Of a stretch of DNA of 64,000 nucleotides, positions 9,453-20,631 are shown one piece after another. The notes beneath the pieces were generated by a model that saw only the letters and a program-made list of their open reading frames with translations, was not told the origin of the DNA and made no database searches. This DNA comes from Nematostella vectensis (lineage: Eukaryota; Cnidaria; Anthozoa; Actiniaria; Edwardsiidae): contig NC_064043.1 of NCBI RefSeq assembly GCF_932526225.1, forward strand, positions 9,043,501-9,107,500, read 5' to 3'. A program made the position numbers and the translations under genes. Position 1 is the stretch's first letter; each line of letters starts with the position of its first letter.

Positions 9453-12400
9453 CAGGGACCGCGGAACCGGTATTGCCGGTATTGCCCGAGCAATACCAGA
9501 AATCGGCGAGAGGAAAGACATACATGAATGAGAAATCACTCCGCCGTAAATAAGCATCGCAATACTAGTTCAATGAAAAATGCCCATGAATGCTCTTCCC
9601 AAAGCCAGATGTCCAACACCATCTCTCTAATCACCCGGAAAACGGTGTAGCTCAGCCCGGACGCAGTATCGGGGCTGGATACTAGTTCAAAACGAAAGCG
9701 AAAGGGGGTGGATATTTGTCTGTTTATACGAAGATTCATTGATAAATTCTGCGTGCAAAAGTTTTCAAAGAAGAAAAAGACTAGTGAAAGTGGACAAAAT
9801 GAGTACTGGTGAGTTGAGTTTCACTGTAGTGTACCCGTTCAGTAATGACATCGTATTTTTCTATAAAATTCTATCAAATTTCGGTGCAATTTGGACTTGA
9901 CGGTGGAAATAAATTGTAGTGGATTTGATCGGAAAAATCCATTCCCGGAATGGATTCCGGAATCCGGAATTCGACCCATTCGAGGTTTGATTGGAGATGC
10001 AGGGGGCCTGACCGAATGTTTTATTTCAGCGGATCAGCCGCGGAGGTCCATTGAAGATGACCAGGAGCCAGGCAATGTTGCTGATGATGATACAGGTATG
10101 TACATATGACATAGTTACGTAGATACATAGTTGACATGATATTCTTTAGTGAGAAAACTATAAAATTATTTAATAATAATTCACCGATGAAGATGATGAA
10201 ATTCAAGATATGCGCTGCCGCGGCGAAATTACCGAAATCAATTCTACAGCAGAAACTCAGTCAGCCTATCAAAAGTTCAATGGATTTTTGCGTTTTATAA
10301 TAGGCATCTGTTGCATATATTGTCTGAGTTCCGATAAATCGATTACGAACAAAACGGGATCCGAACGAGTCCCGTTCTATGCGATTCATATGAGATTGAT
10401 CAAACGATGCTGAATGATTTGCTCATGCTGACTACCATTTCACAGGTGACAAAATTGACCTAGCGGGTCCGTCTTCATCCGCCTCAAGCGCTAGCAGTTC
10501 TGGACGACAAGGGATGAAACGTATGCGTCCTAAGGTCACACTTCACGATTTTTTCAAAAGATCTAAGACTGAGAATATCGAAAAGGTAAAAAAATGGAAA
10601 TTTCGGATTCAATTCAGTTTGATCAGTCCAAAAGTATAGAAAATCTTCACACCACGTAACCATTTCATCAGTATACCTATGTCTCGAATTTTAGCGGGTG
10701 TCTCGTCGATTGGCCAAACTAGTTAAATCTTACTGATTGCCGTATGGTGTACTATTCATTATCAAAACACTGTTTTTCAGGACACTGATGATGTCGAAGA
10801 TGCATCGGCGGTCGACACAAGCGTCCCGCCTACTGATGTCACAGAAGCCGTTGACGAGAGACCGCCACGTGAAATCATTCTGTCCGTCGAGCCATTCCAC
10901 CCGAAACAAATAAAACGTTCAGAAACGGACAAGGAAGGAAAAGCGAAAAAGAGAAATTGTCAACTCCAGTATTTTCACGACTTTCCGTGGCTACATTACA
11001 TACCAGACAAGGACGTCGTCGTATGCCATGTGTGCACTAAAGCAGTAAAACTGAACTTATTGGACGGTGTGAGACAGGAACCTGCCTTCACGACGAAAGG
11101 TTTCAATACATGGCGGAACGCCACCAAAATGTTTCGCCTTCATCAGAACTCGAAATGCCACAAACAAGCCGTCGAGTGTGTGCGAGAGATCCCGGCAAAG
11201 TGTCGCGACGTAAGCGAGCTGTTAGTTGAACAGACTGTGAAAGAGCGGGAAAACAACCGGCGATATCTGAGCAAGATTATCCAGAATCTGCAGTTTTTAG
11301 CTCGTCAGGGGATCGCAATCCAAGGAGCGAAAGAGACGGATTCGAATTTCCATCAATGTTTGTTGCTCAGAGCGAAGGATGATCCTTCAATCCTACAATG
11401 GATGAGTAAGAAAACCGACAAGTACACGTCACATGACGTGCAAAATGAATTGCTGGATATCATGTCACAACAAGTAATAAGGGATGTCGCTAATCGCATC
11501 AAAACGGAATGCTATTCTTTACTAGCCGACGAATGCACGGACGTAGCGAATAAGGAACAGCTGACGGTGTGCCTGCGTTGGATCGACGAGAATTTGAATC
11601 CGAATGAGGATTTTATCGGCTTCTATCATATCCCAGACATTTCGTCGGATACGATCGTTTCGGCTCTCAAAGACGCCCTCACCCGATCGGATATACCATT
11701 GAAATCATGTCGCGGGCAATGTTACGACGGAGCGGGTAATATGTCCGGTGTGAAGAACGGCGCGGCGACGAAAATCCAAGCTGAGGTCCCGCAGGCGCAT
11801 CTAACGCACTGCCACGGACACGCCCTCTCTCTCGCTGTACATGACATGTGTAAGCGGTCAGCTTCGAAATTGCTGAGCGAGACGTTGGACACGACACGTG
11901 AGATATGCAAGCTGATAAAATTCTCACCGAAGCGACAAGGAGCACTTGAAAAGATCAAGGGAGAATTGGACTTGGATGCCCCGGGAATCAAGGTCTTATG
12001 CCCGACCAGATGGACGGTCCGCGGGGACAGTTTTCTGCGAATCATACAAAACTATGTTGCGCTCGCAAACCTTTGGACTGATTGCCTTTCTGCGAGGCTT
12101 GACAGCGAAACGAGGGCGAGAATCATAGGTGTCCAATGTCAGATGAAGGAGTTCGATTATTTTTTCGGACTCAATTTGGGGAATATGCTCTTCTCCATTA
12201 CCGACAACCTGTCAAAAACGCTCCAGAAGACGAAGATGTCCGCCGTTCAAGGCCAGCGGTTGGCAGAATTGACCATCACTACGCTGTCAAACATGCGATC
12301 CGAGCAAAACTTCAGTGACTTCTACGCTCTGGTGCTACAACGACGAAATTCACTGGAATGCGAAATCTCCGAACCGAAATTGCCTCGTAAAAGAGCGCCA

Positions 12401-13478
12401 CCGAAGAAATTAGATGACGGAAGTGAGCCGTACCATCCACCCGCCGCTGAGGACCGATATCGTACCATGTACTTCAGCGCTTTGGACGACATCGTGATGG
12501 CCATAACCGAACGATTCGACCAAAAAGGATTCAAGGTTTACCGGATCGTGGAGGAATTTCTTCTGAAAGCTGTTCGCGGAGTTGACTTCACATCCGAAAT
12601 GGCCACCATAGAAAGCGAGTACGGTACCACAGACGTAAATGTTCGAAACCTCACTTCCCAAATACCGATCTTCCGACAACTTATGGAGCATAAGGATGTC
12701 ACGCATTTCGACGACATCTACAAGGAGGTACAGTCTCTCGATAAACCCACTCGTTCGCTCATCGGCGAGATCGTGAAATTGTGTGTGCTGCTGCTGGTGA
12801 ATCCGGCGACCGACGCTATAGGCGAGCGGTCTTTTTCGACGATGCGGCGACTGAAGACATGGCTCCGGTCCACGATGGGCCAGAAACGGTTCAACAGCCT
12901 CGCCGTACTCAGCGTTCATCGAGAACGCACTGACAAAATAAATCTGGCAGCCGTGGCGAATGAGTTCGTACGCCTCAATGATAATAGGAGAAGGCTTTTC
13001 GGCGAATTCAGCGTTGCCGACTTCTGCTAATAGCAAGAATGCAGACGGAATAGCGTCGATGGAATAATGATTGAACACGACCGTTATAGACAGTCTCAAT
13101 TATATCATTATATCACTCATTACATTACTCATTATTCTTATGTTTGCATTATATCACTGATTAAATTTCATTGTATATGTTCTTGCAGGTATTCGTTGCG
13201 GAGAAGAAAATATCAGAAATTCGCTCGAAATCTTTGATTTTTTTAGTCAAATAAGCATCATTTCAGATGTCGCTAGAACCCTCAGAAAGTGCTCGAGTTA
13301 AGCGGAAATCAGTGCCATTTTTCGAAATTTTCTCGGGGGGAGAACCCCCCCGAACCCCCCTACTGGGGCTCGGGCCGTAGGCCCTTCGCGGCGACGGCCT
13401 CCGGCCGCCGCGGCTCCGCGGTCAGTTATGGCCAAAGAGTTGGCAATACCAAGATCACGCCCGCTCCGCGGGCCCTGC
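9453..13478 (+). mobile_element. Complete hAT-like DNA transposon inserted in a resistin-like promoter
   Basis: The left end is CAGGGACCGCGGAACCGG (9453 onward). The right end, read inward on the minus strand, is CAGGGCCCGCGGAGCGGG (13478 downward). Both ends carry GGTATTGCC a little further in. Immediate flanks repeat CCCTT (9448-9452 and 13479-13483), a 5-bp target duplication. The flanks outside match the two halves of the promoter that is continuous in copies 2 and 3, so the empty site is known. A GC-rich palindromic block lies subterminally at about 13370-13425. The transposase gene inside looks intact. Confidence 0.88.
9799..13030 (+). CDS. hAT-like (ZMYM1/TTF-finger type) transposase, four exons, intact
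   Basis: The predicted exons are 9799-9808, 10030-10095, 10446-10585 and 10781-13030 (stop TAA 13028-13030), about 821 aa, with matching phases and consensus GT/AG sites. Order of parts: an acidic/Ser-rich N-terminus, a TTF-type zinc finger (CHVCTKA, then HQNSKCH) at about residues 150-200, the catalytic hAT core with CYDGAGNMSG, HCHGHALSLAV and CPTRWTVRG, and a C-terminal dimerisation region with ERSFSTMRRLKTWLRSTM and LAVLSVHRER. Family members cut and paste DNA as dimers in the nucleus. There are no stops or frameshifts, which suits a recently active element. The very short first exon is the least certain part. Confidence 0.8.
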
Positions 13479-13760
13479 CCTTATATACCTAACCCTACAA
13501 CCTAATCCTTCTCCTGGTTGGTTCATTTAAAATAGCATCGAAACTATTTAAATCACATACTTTTGAACAAAATCGTCAAACGTCAAGCGTCAAAATAGAT
13601 CAATCATAGCATTGAACCGAAACCGATTTGTCTGATCGTTTCCAGAACTGACCAGCTTACTAATGACAAAAAAAGTCAATTTGTTGTTAGAACGTTTTAA
13701 GCATTCTCTGTCCTCGAGATGTAGAGACTAGAGTAAAAAAGGTTTGTTCGAAATTTGAGA
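13479..13760 (-). promoter_or_regulatory. Displaced promoter of resistin-like copy 1
   Basis: Read on the minus strand this block contains AACCAACCAGGAGAAGGATT, a GTTGTAGGGTTAGG element and a TATATAAG TATA box (13488-13481). These match the promoters of copies 2 and 3. Further upstream, CGATCAGACAAATCGGTTTC and CTCTACATCTCGAG are also shared with the copy 2 flank (27320-27410). The hAT insertion begins 3 bp downstream of the TATA box, so the TATA box now lies about 4.1 kb from the coding start. Confidence 0.8.
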
Positions 13761-13924
13761 ATACAGGGATTTAAAATATCGAGGATCTATTTGTAGATTA
13801 CCCGCAGTTCTTTATGCTTATCAAATAAATTAGTATACCCCCTTAACCACCCACGTAGATTACTACTTATTTAGTATCTATTTAGGCACTATAACTCAAC
13901 CAGAAAAGTTATAGAAAAGGCAAA

Positions 13925-14165
13925 TACAAAGAAAAGGACGCCACTTGAGGACAAAACGACGCTACTTGTGGGTGTGGACGACAGGCTTGTTGACGAAACG
14001 CATATATCCTCCGAGCTCGCGGGATGTTAGATGTTCCCATTGTAAAAGATATTTTGGGTTTTGTCTTTACACAAATAATCAAAACTGCACAACAAAACGA
14101 AAGAAATGCTCAGGTTTAAAGAACACTTGAAAAACTGCATACCTGCACGTTTAGCTAATTTATTG
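13925..14165. repeat. Dispersed repeat family R1, copy
   Basis: A copy of a dispersed sequence containing CGACGCTACTTGTG, GACGAAACGCAT, TCCGAGCTCGCGGGATGTT, GATATTTTGGGTTTTGTC and a TGCACGTTTAGCTAAT end. Other copies or parts occur at about 14400-14630 (split by a MITE), 15560-15775, 16900-17230 and 25890-26035. No clear coding potential; nature unknown, probably a non-autonomous transposon. Confidence 0.75.
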
Positions 14166-14426
14166 ACGGAATATTGCTTAGGAATCAAGACCGGTTATCC
14201 GATAACTGGATAATAAACAATCATTTTTAGTGAGGTTTTTTTAGTAATAATGGAAGTTTGATTGAAACTTTGTTTAGAAAACAGACCGCAGCTGGAGAAG
14301 AGTACTTACACTTGTCCATGAAATAAAACCTAAACACTTACTACTTATTTAGTATCTATTTAGGCACTATTACTCAAGCAGAACAGTTATAGAAAAGGCA
14401 AATACAAAGAAAAGGACTGCACAACA

Positions 14427-14555
14427 GACTCGTACCCAGCCGTTATCTGCTGTTGCGTGGACATCCACAGGAATCCTGAAGCGAGGACGGAAAAATTCCG
14501 ACCCCGAAATCGCATCCTGACCGTCATGCATCGCGCGGCGTCTGGGTACGAGACT
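14427..14555. mobile_element. Small MITE inserted in an R1 repeat
   Basis: About 129 bp with ends CTCGTACCCAG and CTGGGTACGAG, flanked by a direct 12-bp duplication GACTGCACAACA (14415-14426 and 14556-14567). Other R1 copies contain this site uninterrupted (for example near 14080), so the empty site supports an insertion. Confidence 0.75.
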
Positions 14556-15559
14556 GACTGCACAACAAAACGAAAGAAATGCTCAGGTTTAAAGAGCACT
14601 TGAAAAGCTGCATACCTGCACGTTTAGAAATCACCAATTAACATAAATGTATATAATATTGCTTAGGAAACAAGACCGGTAATCCGAAACTGGATAATAA
14701 ACAATAATTTTTAGTGAGGTTTTTAGTAAAAATGGAATTTTGATTAAAACTTTGTTCAGAAAACGGACCACAGGCACTATTACTCAAGCAGAACAGTTAT
14801 AGAAAGGCAAATTCAAAGAAAACAATGCCACTCGAGGACGAAACGACCCTACAGTTCGATAACCAGTTCCGTTTCACTTCATATTAAACTGTTAAAATTG
14901 CTCTTTTTTTGCGGAGGGCCCAATGCTGATGATTTTTTATACTACAAAGTTACTTATGCATATAATATACATAGAAAAGACTACATATTTTCAAATTTTA
15001 TTGATTTTTATATGTTTTTTTTTCTCTTTGCACATAGTGGTAGTAGTTACGTAGCCCTGGTTATAGTTCCGTATCAATCAAATTCTGTAGTCTGGTACTA
15101 GTTTTTTTTTTTTTTCGTTTGAGAATCAATAAAAACATATTTACTGAATAAAATATCACATTCCTTCCTTTATGCTAACAATTAATGTATAAAAACGGTT
15201 GCAGCAGGTTACCGCCAGAAAAAAACCCATACACAATAACAGACATTCTTTCTTCTAAGCATTCGTATAAAAATTAGGACATTTTCGTTAAAGGAGGTAT
15301 ATTGTTTTCATCTGACTTTCGTGACGCGGATCAGTCCACTGTGCATTAAACGCCGTTCATTTTAGCAACAATTATGAAAATCGCGTTCTTCGAAATAACG
15401 AAACTTTTAGAACAAACCATTGGATGAAATAAGCTGGATTTACATCTCAGGAAAGGTTAATAGTTTTGTATCATTAAGGTAGTTTTGGATTGTTTAAATG
15501 TGCAATATTCGAGGCAAAAAGATAAAAACAAATGCTGACTGCTACGGAACTACATAATT

Positions 15560-15775
15560 ACCATACTGTACTTGTGGACGAACTGGGTGTGGACGAACAG
15601 GCTTGTTGACGAAACGCATGATATCCTCCGAGCTCGCGGGATGTTCGATGTTCCCATTGTAAAATATATTTTGGGTTTTGTCTTTACACATATAATCAAA
15701 CTGCACAACAAAACGAGAGACAACGCAGGTTTAAAGAGCACTTGAAAGGCTGCATAGCTGCACGTTAAGCTAATT
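15560..15775. repeat. Dispersed repeat family R1, copy
   Basis: Contains GACGAAACGCATGATATCC, GAGCTCGCGGGATGTTCG, ATATTTTGGGTTTTGTC and AGCACTTGAAAGGCTGCAT. The minus-strand reading encodes the same peptide (SNIPRARRISC) as the tail of the homeobox gene at 17.1 kb, which shows that this tail is repeat-derived. Confidence 0.8.
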
Positions 15776-16575
15776 AATCCCTAATTGAACTCGAAACTGC
15801 ATGATTACCTATACTAATAATTCATTCCGTATTATTCATTCTTATATACACTAAAATGTTATAATATCGTTTTGAACATATCCGGCCTAAAAAGGTCCCA
15901 AAAATAAGAACGGCCCAGCCTCAACTGAAAATCAGACGTTCTTATAAAAATAAGAGCGTCTGGATTTAAATGTTTTTAGCGACACGACGCGAGCGAAAGC
16001 CCATTGACGATTGTTGGTTTGTTAACCTGCTGCATTGCGAAGTTAAAACCATTTTTATACATTAAGCATAAAGGAAGGGTTGTGATATGTTATTCAGTAA
16101 ATATGTTTTTATTGATTCTAAGATGAAAAAAAAACTCGTACCAGACGACAGAAGTTTTAATTGATACGGAACTATAACCGCTGCTACATAACTACTACCA
16201 CTATGTGCAAAGAGAAAATAAAAACATATAAATCAATAAAATTTGAAAGCATGTAGTCTTTTCTATGTATATTATATGCATAAGTAACTTTGTAGTCGTC
16301 TTAGAAAATATCATCAGCATTGGGCCCTCCGCAAAAAAGATCAATCAGAGCAATTTTAACATGAACTGAAACGGAACTGGTTATCGGATAGCGTCGTTTT
16401 GCCCTCGAGTAACGTCGTTTTCTTTGAATTTGCCTTTCTATAACTGTTCTGGTTGAGTAATAGTGCCTGTGGTCCGTTTTCTATCAAAATCAAAATTCCA
16501 TTATTACTAAAAACCTCCTCACTAAAAATGATTATTTATTATCCAGTTATCGGATCACCGATCTTGATTCCTAAA

Positions 16576-16887
16576 TGTGAACTTTAGAAGCACACTAGCA
16601 TACACACATTGGCACCAGTCGGGCCAAGACGGGACGCTAGCACAGTCTATTACCCGTGCAGTTCGGCAACCATGGACAGCTGTTTCGTCCTTATTAGGAC
16701 TCGTCAGCATGGCATAGCCGGTTTGCCTCAGTTAAACTTCATCGGCCGATGAAGTCGATGGAGTCCTAATAAGGACGAAACAGCTGTCCATGGTTGCCGA
16801 ACTGCACGGGTAATAGACTGTGCTAGCGTCCCGTCTTGGCCCGACTGGTGCCAATGTGTGTATGCTAGTGTGCTTTTAAAGTCCACA
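16576..16887. mobile_element. Foldback element with 11-bp target duplication (Mutator-like?)
   Basis: Arms of about 125 bp (16576-16700 and 16761-16887) are nearly perfect complements, starting TGTGAACTTTAGAAGCACAC and TGTGGACTTTAAAAGCACAC when read inward. The loop is about 60 bp. Direct repeats TTGATTCCTAA flank it (16564-16574 and 16888-16898). The interrupted host sequence is seen uninterrupted, in the opposite orientation, near 14180. Duplications of 9-11 bp and very long terminal inverted repeats suit Mutator-like elements; that assignment is tentative. Confidence 0.8.
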
Positions 16888-17110
16888 TTGATTCCTAAGC
16901 AATATTTCGTCAATAAATTAGCTAAACGTGCAGGTATGCAGCTTTTCAAGTGTTCTTTAAACTGAGCATTTCTTTCGTTTTGTTGTGCAGTTTGATTTTA
17001 TGTGTATCAAATAAATTAGTATACCCCCTTAACCACCAATATAGATTTCAGAACCGGGATTGTTGTCATTTATCATTTATCATACGACGCCACTTGAGGA
17101 CAAAACGACG

Positions 17111-19491
17111 CTACTTGTGGATGAACTGGGTGTGGACGAACAGGCTTGTTGACGAAACGCATGATATCCTCCGAGCTCGCGGGATGTTCGATGTTTCCAT
17201 TGTAAAAGATATTTTGGGTTTTGTCTTTGTAATCGAACTTAATTCTCTCTTGTACAATCCTGCATCCGATAGAAAATTTCTAATAAAATCGTAATAATCT
17301 CCCGACTGAGAGAGTTCGTTTGCGTTGTTGGTATAACTTTGCTTTATTTGCTTCTCGGGCGCGCCAATGGAGGGTAGTGTCTCATTGTTCACCTCTGCAC
17401 CATGTGATAGATGATCTCTCCTACTAATGTAATCAGCCTTTGCATTTTGTTGTGGAGTCGTCGAGAGTGTATCGGGCTGTCGTGTCTCCTCGCCCTTGGC
17501 CTGTAATAGTTCATTTGTACTAACGTACCTCAATTCTGGGTGTGTTCGCAGAAAAGAGAGAGAAGCAACAGAGGGCGGCGTGTTTTCCTCTCTCGCCTCG
17601 ACACCTGGCGCTGGATCCCAAACCACAAACTCTCGCGCTTCTGGCTCTGAGAAATGCCTCAAAGGCACAGTGTTAGAGTAGTTAAACCTTGACGAGTCCT
17701 CCTCTAAGCCCTGGCCAGACGGTGATGAGTCGTAGAGAGGGCTAAAGTGGCTCAGGGGTTTAGTTGTAGAATAATCAAGTGAAGGGTCGTAGTCCACTTG
17801 CGCGCTATCATTTCTTTGCGATGGAATTCTCTTGTAGCAGTAATTCCAAGATTCCGCTTGTGTAACTCGTTTACGCTTCTGTTGAACGCTACCTGATAAT
17901 TCGTCCCAGTTCTCCTCCATCTTTTTAAACCTGTTTCGGCGGTTTATGAACCATTGCTGAGAGGAGAACAAACAGAAAAATAAAACAACACGGAAAAAAG
18001 TTTACGCTATTCGATTTGTTTCTGCCTTATCAATGACAATAGTATGACTACAACATGGCTACAGACATTGTGTACAAATTAAAGGACTGTCCTGTTTTAT
18101 GTTTAGTTCTGTTATCTCCTACCGTGATTCGCTTCTCGGTGGTTTGTAGTTCTGATGCCAGCATTCGCACGCGAGCCTTGCTTGGCCTACACGTTTCTTC
18201 GTACACTTGGAGCAAGCGAGTGAGTTTCTCTCCGTTAAACTGCAATCGCGCTGGGGCCAACCCTTGCGCTCGTCTTACGGCCTCGCCGAGCAAAGACACG
18301 TCGTATGAAGTGTTGCAAACTGGCCTGTACCCTGGTCGTGGAAAGGGTTTATAAAGATACTGCAAAGATAAGTCTTTTGAAGGGGAAGGGTTGCAAAACG
18401 ACCTGTGTTCTGAGGTCGAGAAAAGGGCTTATACTCAATAATTTGAAAGCGGGAATTGAAAGCTAACGCATGAAAAAAAAATCATCTTACCAATAAACCA
18501 ATCGGAGCCATCGTGGTACGGTAGTTTGTTGTAAGAAGCATGATCTAACTGCGAGTTTGAAGTGCTTCTATCGATATAAGGTCTCTCTTGCAGTATCTCC
18601 ATCGCTAAGCACGACAAATGTAACGCAGAGATCGCGGCCGGATTTATCAAGGACTCTAAATAAACATCTTTTGGATTGGGAATGGCGGCATACTTCGCAT
18701 TCCTCAGGGGAAAGTATCGTGCGCGCGCATGGAATACGGACGCTCATTCTAAAGTCTCACGTGCTTTATTCATATTTGTGTTATTACATGGTTGAATGTG
18801 GATGCGCTTCTGCCTTAAAGGAATCACTCCAACAGCAGCTACAAAGAACAACAAATTTGCCGTTAGCACCCAGAGAAACACTACAAAACTGCTCGGTGCA
18901 CACGGTTATATCAAGCAGTTTTATCGACAGGCCTCTAAGCATCGTCATATTTCTATTCCATCCTTACGCCGCTCCCTTCAAGCACAAATCATTAATCAAA
19001 GTTCCCCTTACGGAGACAAAGTTTTGCTCGAGTTGGTCAAGTGGAGGCTTCTCTATCACTTCTGTGGCTACGTCATCACCGGAGTCACCATCAACGTCAT
19101 CACTGACGTCATGAGCGTACACGGGCTTTTGCCGGAGTTGTTTGACATAAATTGAAGCGCGTTCTGCTGGTCTGCGGTATCGCCATGCTGTCGCTGAGCA
19201 CTTTTTGGTGACTATCAATCATGGAAATGCCTAAAAACAATGATAAATCATCTTAGATCGTATTTCATAATACCATTTTTAAGGCATATATACACGTGTA
19301 AAAGAAGCAGCATCAACCTAAATTTATTGTGAGATAGCGTTTTCCAAAGCCTTGGCACTTAATGGGAAACCACAAACACTGTTATACCGCGTGAGGTGGT
19401 ACATACCGTAGTATTCGTTGATGGCAGAGATTGAGCTTTTACCAAAGTCGAGTCGTCTTCTTGACGTGTGTCTAGCTTGCGCTGAGCTCAT
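17111..19491 (-). CDS. Homeodomain protein A (divergent, unclassified)
   Basis: Predicted exons on the minus strand: 19491-19407, 19211-19012, 18359-18123 and 17956-17111 (stop at the low end), about 455 aa. The homeodomain spans residues about 129-188. It has F8, L16, Y20, P26, L34, A35 and L38, and helix 3 reads WFINRRNRFKK with W48, F49, N51 and R53 preserved and Ile at position 50. There is no TALE three-residue insertion. An intron splits the domain after position 46, as in homeobox gene B. The region after the domain is basic (QQKRKRV) then low-complexity. The last about 40 residues are read from an R1 dispersed repeat. A sequence-specific nuclear transcription factor is the expected role. 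An extra possible exon (18602-18491, starting MEILQERPY) does not fit the phase of this model and may be an alternative first exon or chance. Confidence 0.75.
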
Positions 19492-20631
19492 GATGGACGA
19501 ATGTCTTGTTTTCTGATGATATGTTCTTAAAGTGGAGGCGGTGATTGATAACATAGAGTATTTTTAGAATCTGGTATTCATAAGATTGTAAAAGAAGCCA
19601 AGCGCTAAACAATAGAACACACGAAAGTGATGGGAGTTGAATAGAACAAAACTCTTCACGGCGGCTGCTCACGAAAAAGTGCGAAAAATATTTTTCCTAT
19701 TGTTCCATTGAAATTCACGCGGCTTTTGTTTGACTATTAGTGTTGTGCGATCTTGTGCTTCCAGACGTGACTCGGTGCTGGGTGTATGAAGTTTTATCCC
19801 TTTTTCACGAAAAAATATAAATTATTGTAAGATAATGTTTCCAATTTGCGTTTGGTAAATATAAAATGTTTTCTAACATAATATTATTTGTAACAAAAGA
19901 TTCTGTACCATAAAATCATTAAACCCTACAGAAATTACAACTGTTGCACATGATACACAAAATGTTTATTAAGTACAAGGAAGAAAGTAGGAGAAGTTTT
20001 AGACATTTATTGGCTCAGAGCAGGATTAAGCTAGAGTGATTTCTTAAACATGCGTAGCTGATATGCAAACGGAGTGAGACAAAAACTGCGTATTTTATCG
20101 TTGCGTACTCGCGTATGCGTGTGAGAAAAAACGCCTACAGATCCGATAAGGAATAGGAGTGATACATATTTCTTTATATTACTTTCAATATTAATGCTTT
20201 CTATGTCAGATCGGAATCAGCGAGTATAGTAACTTGTAATAAAACCCGTTGATTTGCTACTCTCTGCTGCTACAAGACAGACACGCGAAAGATAGGCTTG
20301 TTTACTGCATTTTGCCATATCAAATCAACTACTAAAACATCTATCCTTGGTTCAATGTTTCTATGAAATTCCTGGGTAGAAAAGCTATTCAACTCGGTTT
20401 ATGTGCTATTGTTGTCATTTGTGTTGACGCGAGAACAATAGTCGTGGATTTAGCTCCTCCCACTAAGAGCGCATAAATACCCGGGCATGTGATCAACACT
20501 AAATCATAATCCAATCAGTGCAATACCAACTAGATACATCAGAAACACCGTGTTATTAATCAACTTTGAGACAGAAGCAGTTCAGCCTTTATCAACTTCT
20601 GCCAACTTGGAGACCCCCTGTTACGCTGAGA
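19492..20631. promoter_or_regulatory. Shared intergenic region between two divergent homeobox genes
   Basis: A 1.1-kb gap separates the start codons of homeobox genes A (-) and B (+). On the B side there is CGCATAAATACCCGGG at about 20469-20484, a TATA-like core about 160 bp upstream of the B start codon. No coding exon is recognised inside. Shared or bidirectional regulation is an inference from arrangement only. Confidence 0.5.

Larger units (their letters stand above)
14220..16560. repeat. Large imperfect inverted repeat (palindromic repeat nest)
   Basis: Sequence at about 14700-15220 recurs inverted at about 16021-16560. Shared blocks include GGAGGGCCCAATGCTGATGA / its complement (about 14910 and 16315), TTACTTATGCATATAATATA (about 14950 and 16280), and ATTAATGTATAAAAACGG with GCAGCAGGTTA (15180-15215) against TAACCTGCTGC (16022). 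Less similar blocks extend to about 14220. The central spacer (about 15220-16020) holds another R1 copy. It could be a large foldback element or two opposed insertions. Confidence 0.75.

Noticed and set aside
11679-13099. Minus-strand open frames of up to 229 codons within the transposase
   Set aside because: They are antisense shadows of the long conserved transposase exon.
17956-18359. Homeobox A/B as TALE class
   Set aside because: WFINRR and WFANKR recall TALE helix 3, but spacing from F8 to W48 is that of a 60-residue domain with no three-residue loop insertion.
18557-19155. Plus-strand open frames over homeobox A
   Set aside because: They overlap minus-strand exons with good splice sites and have no recognisable domain.
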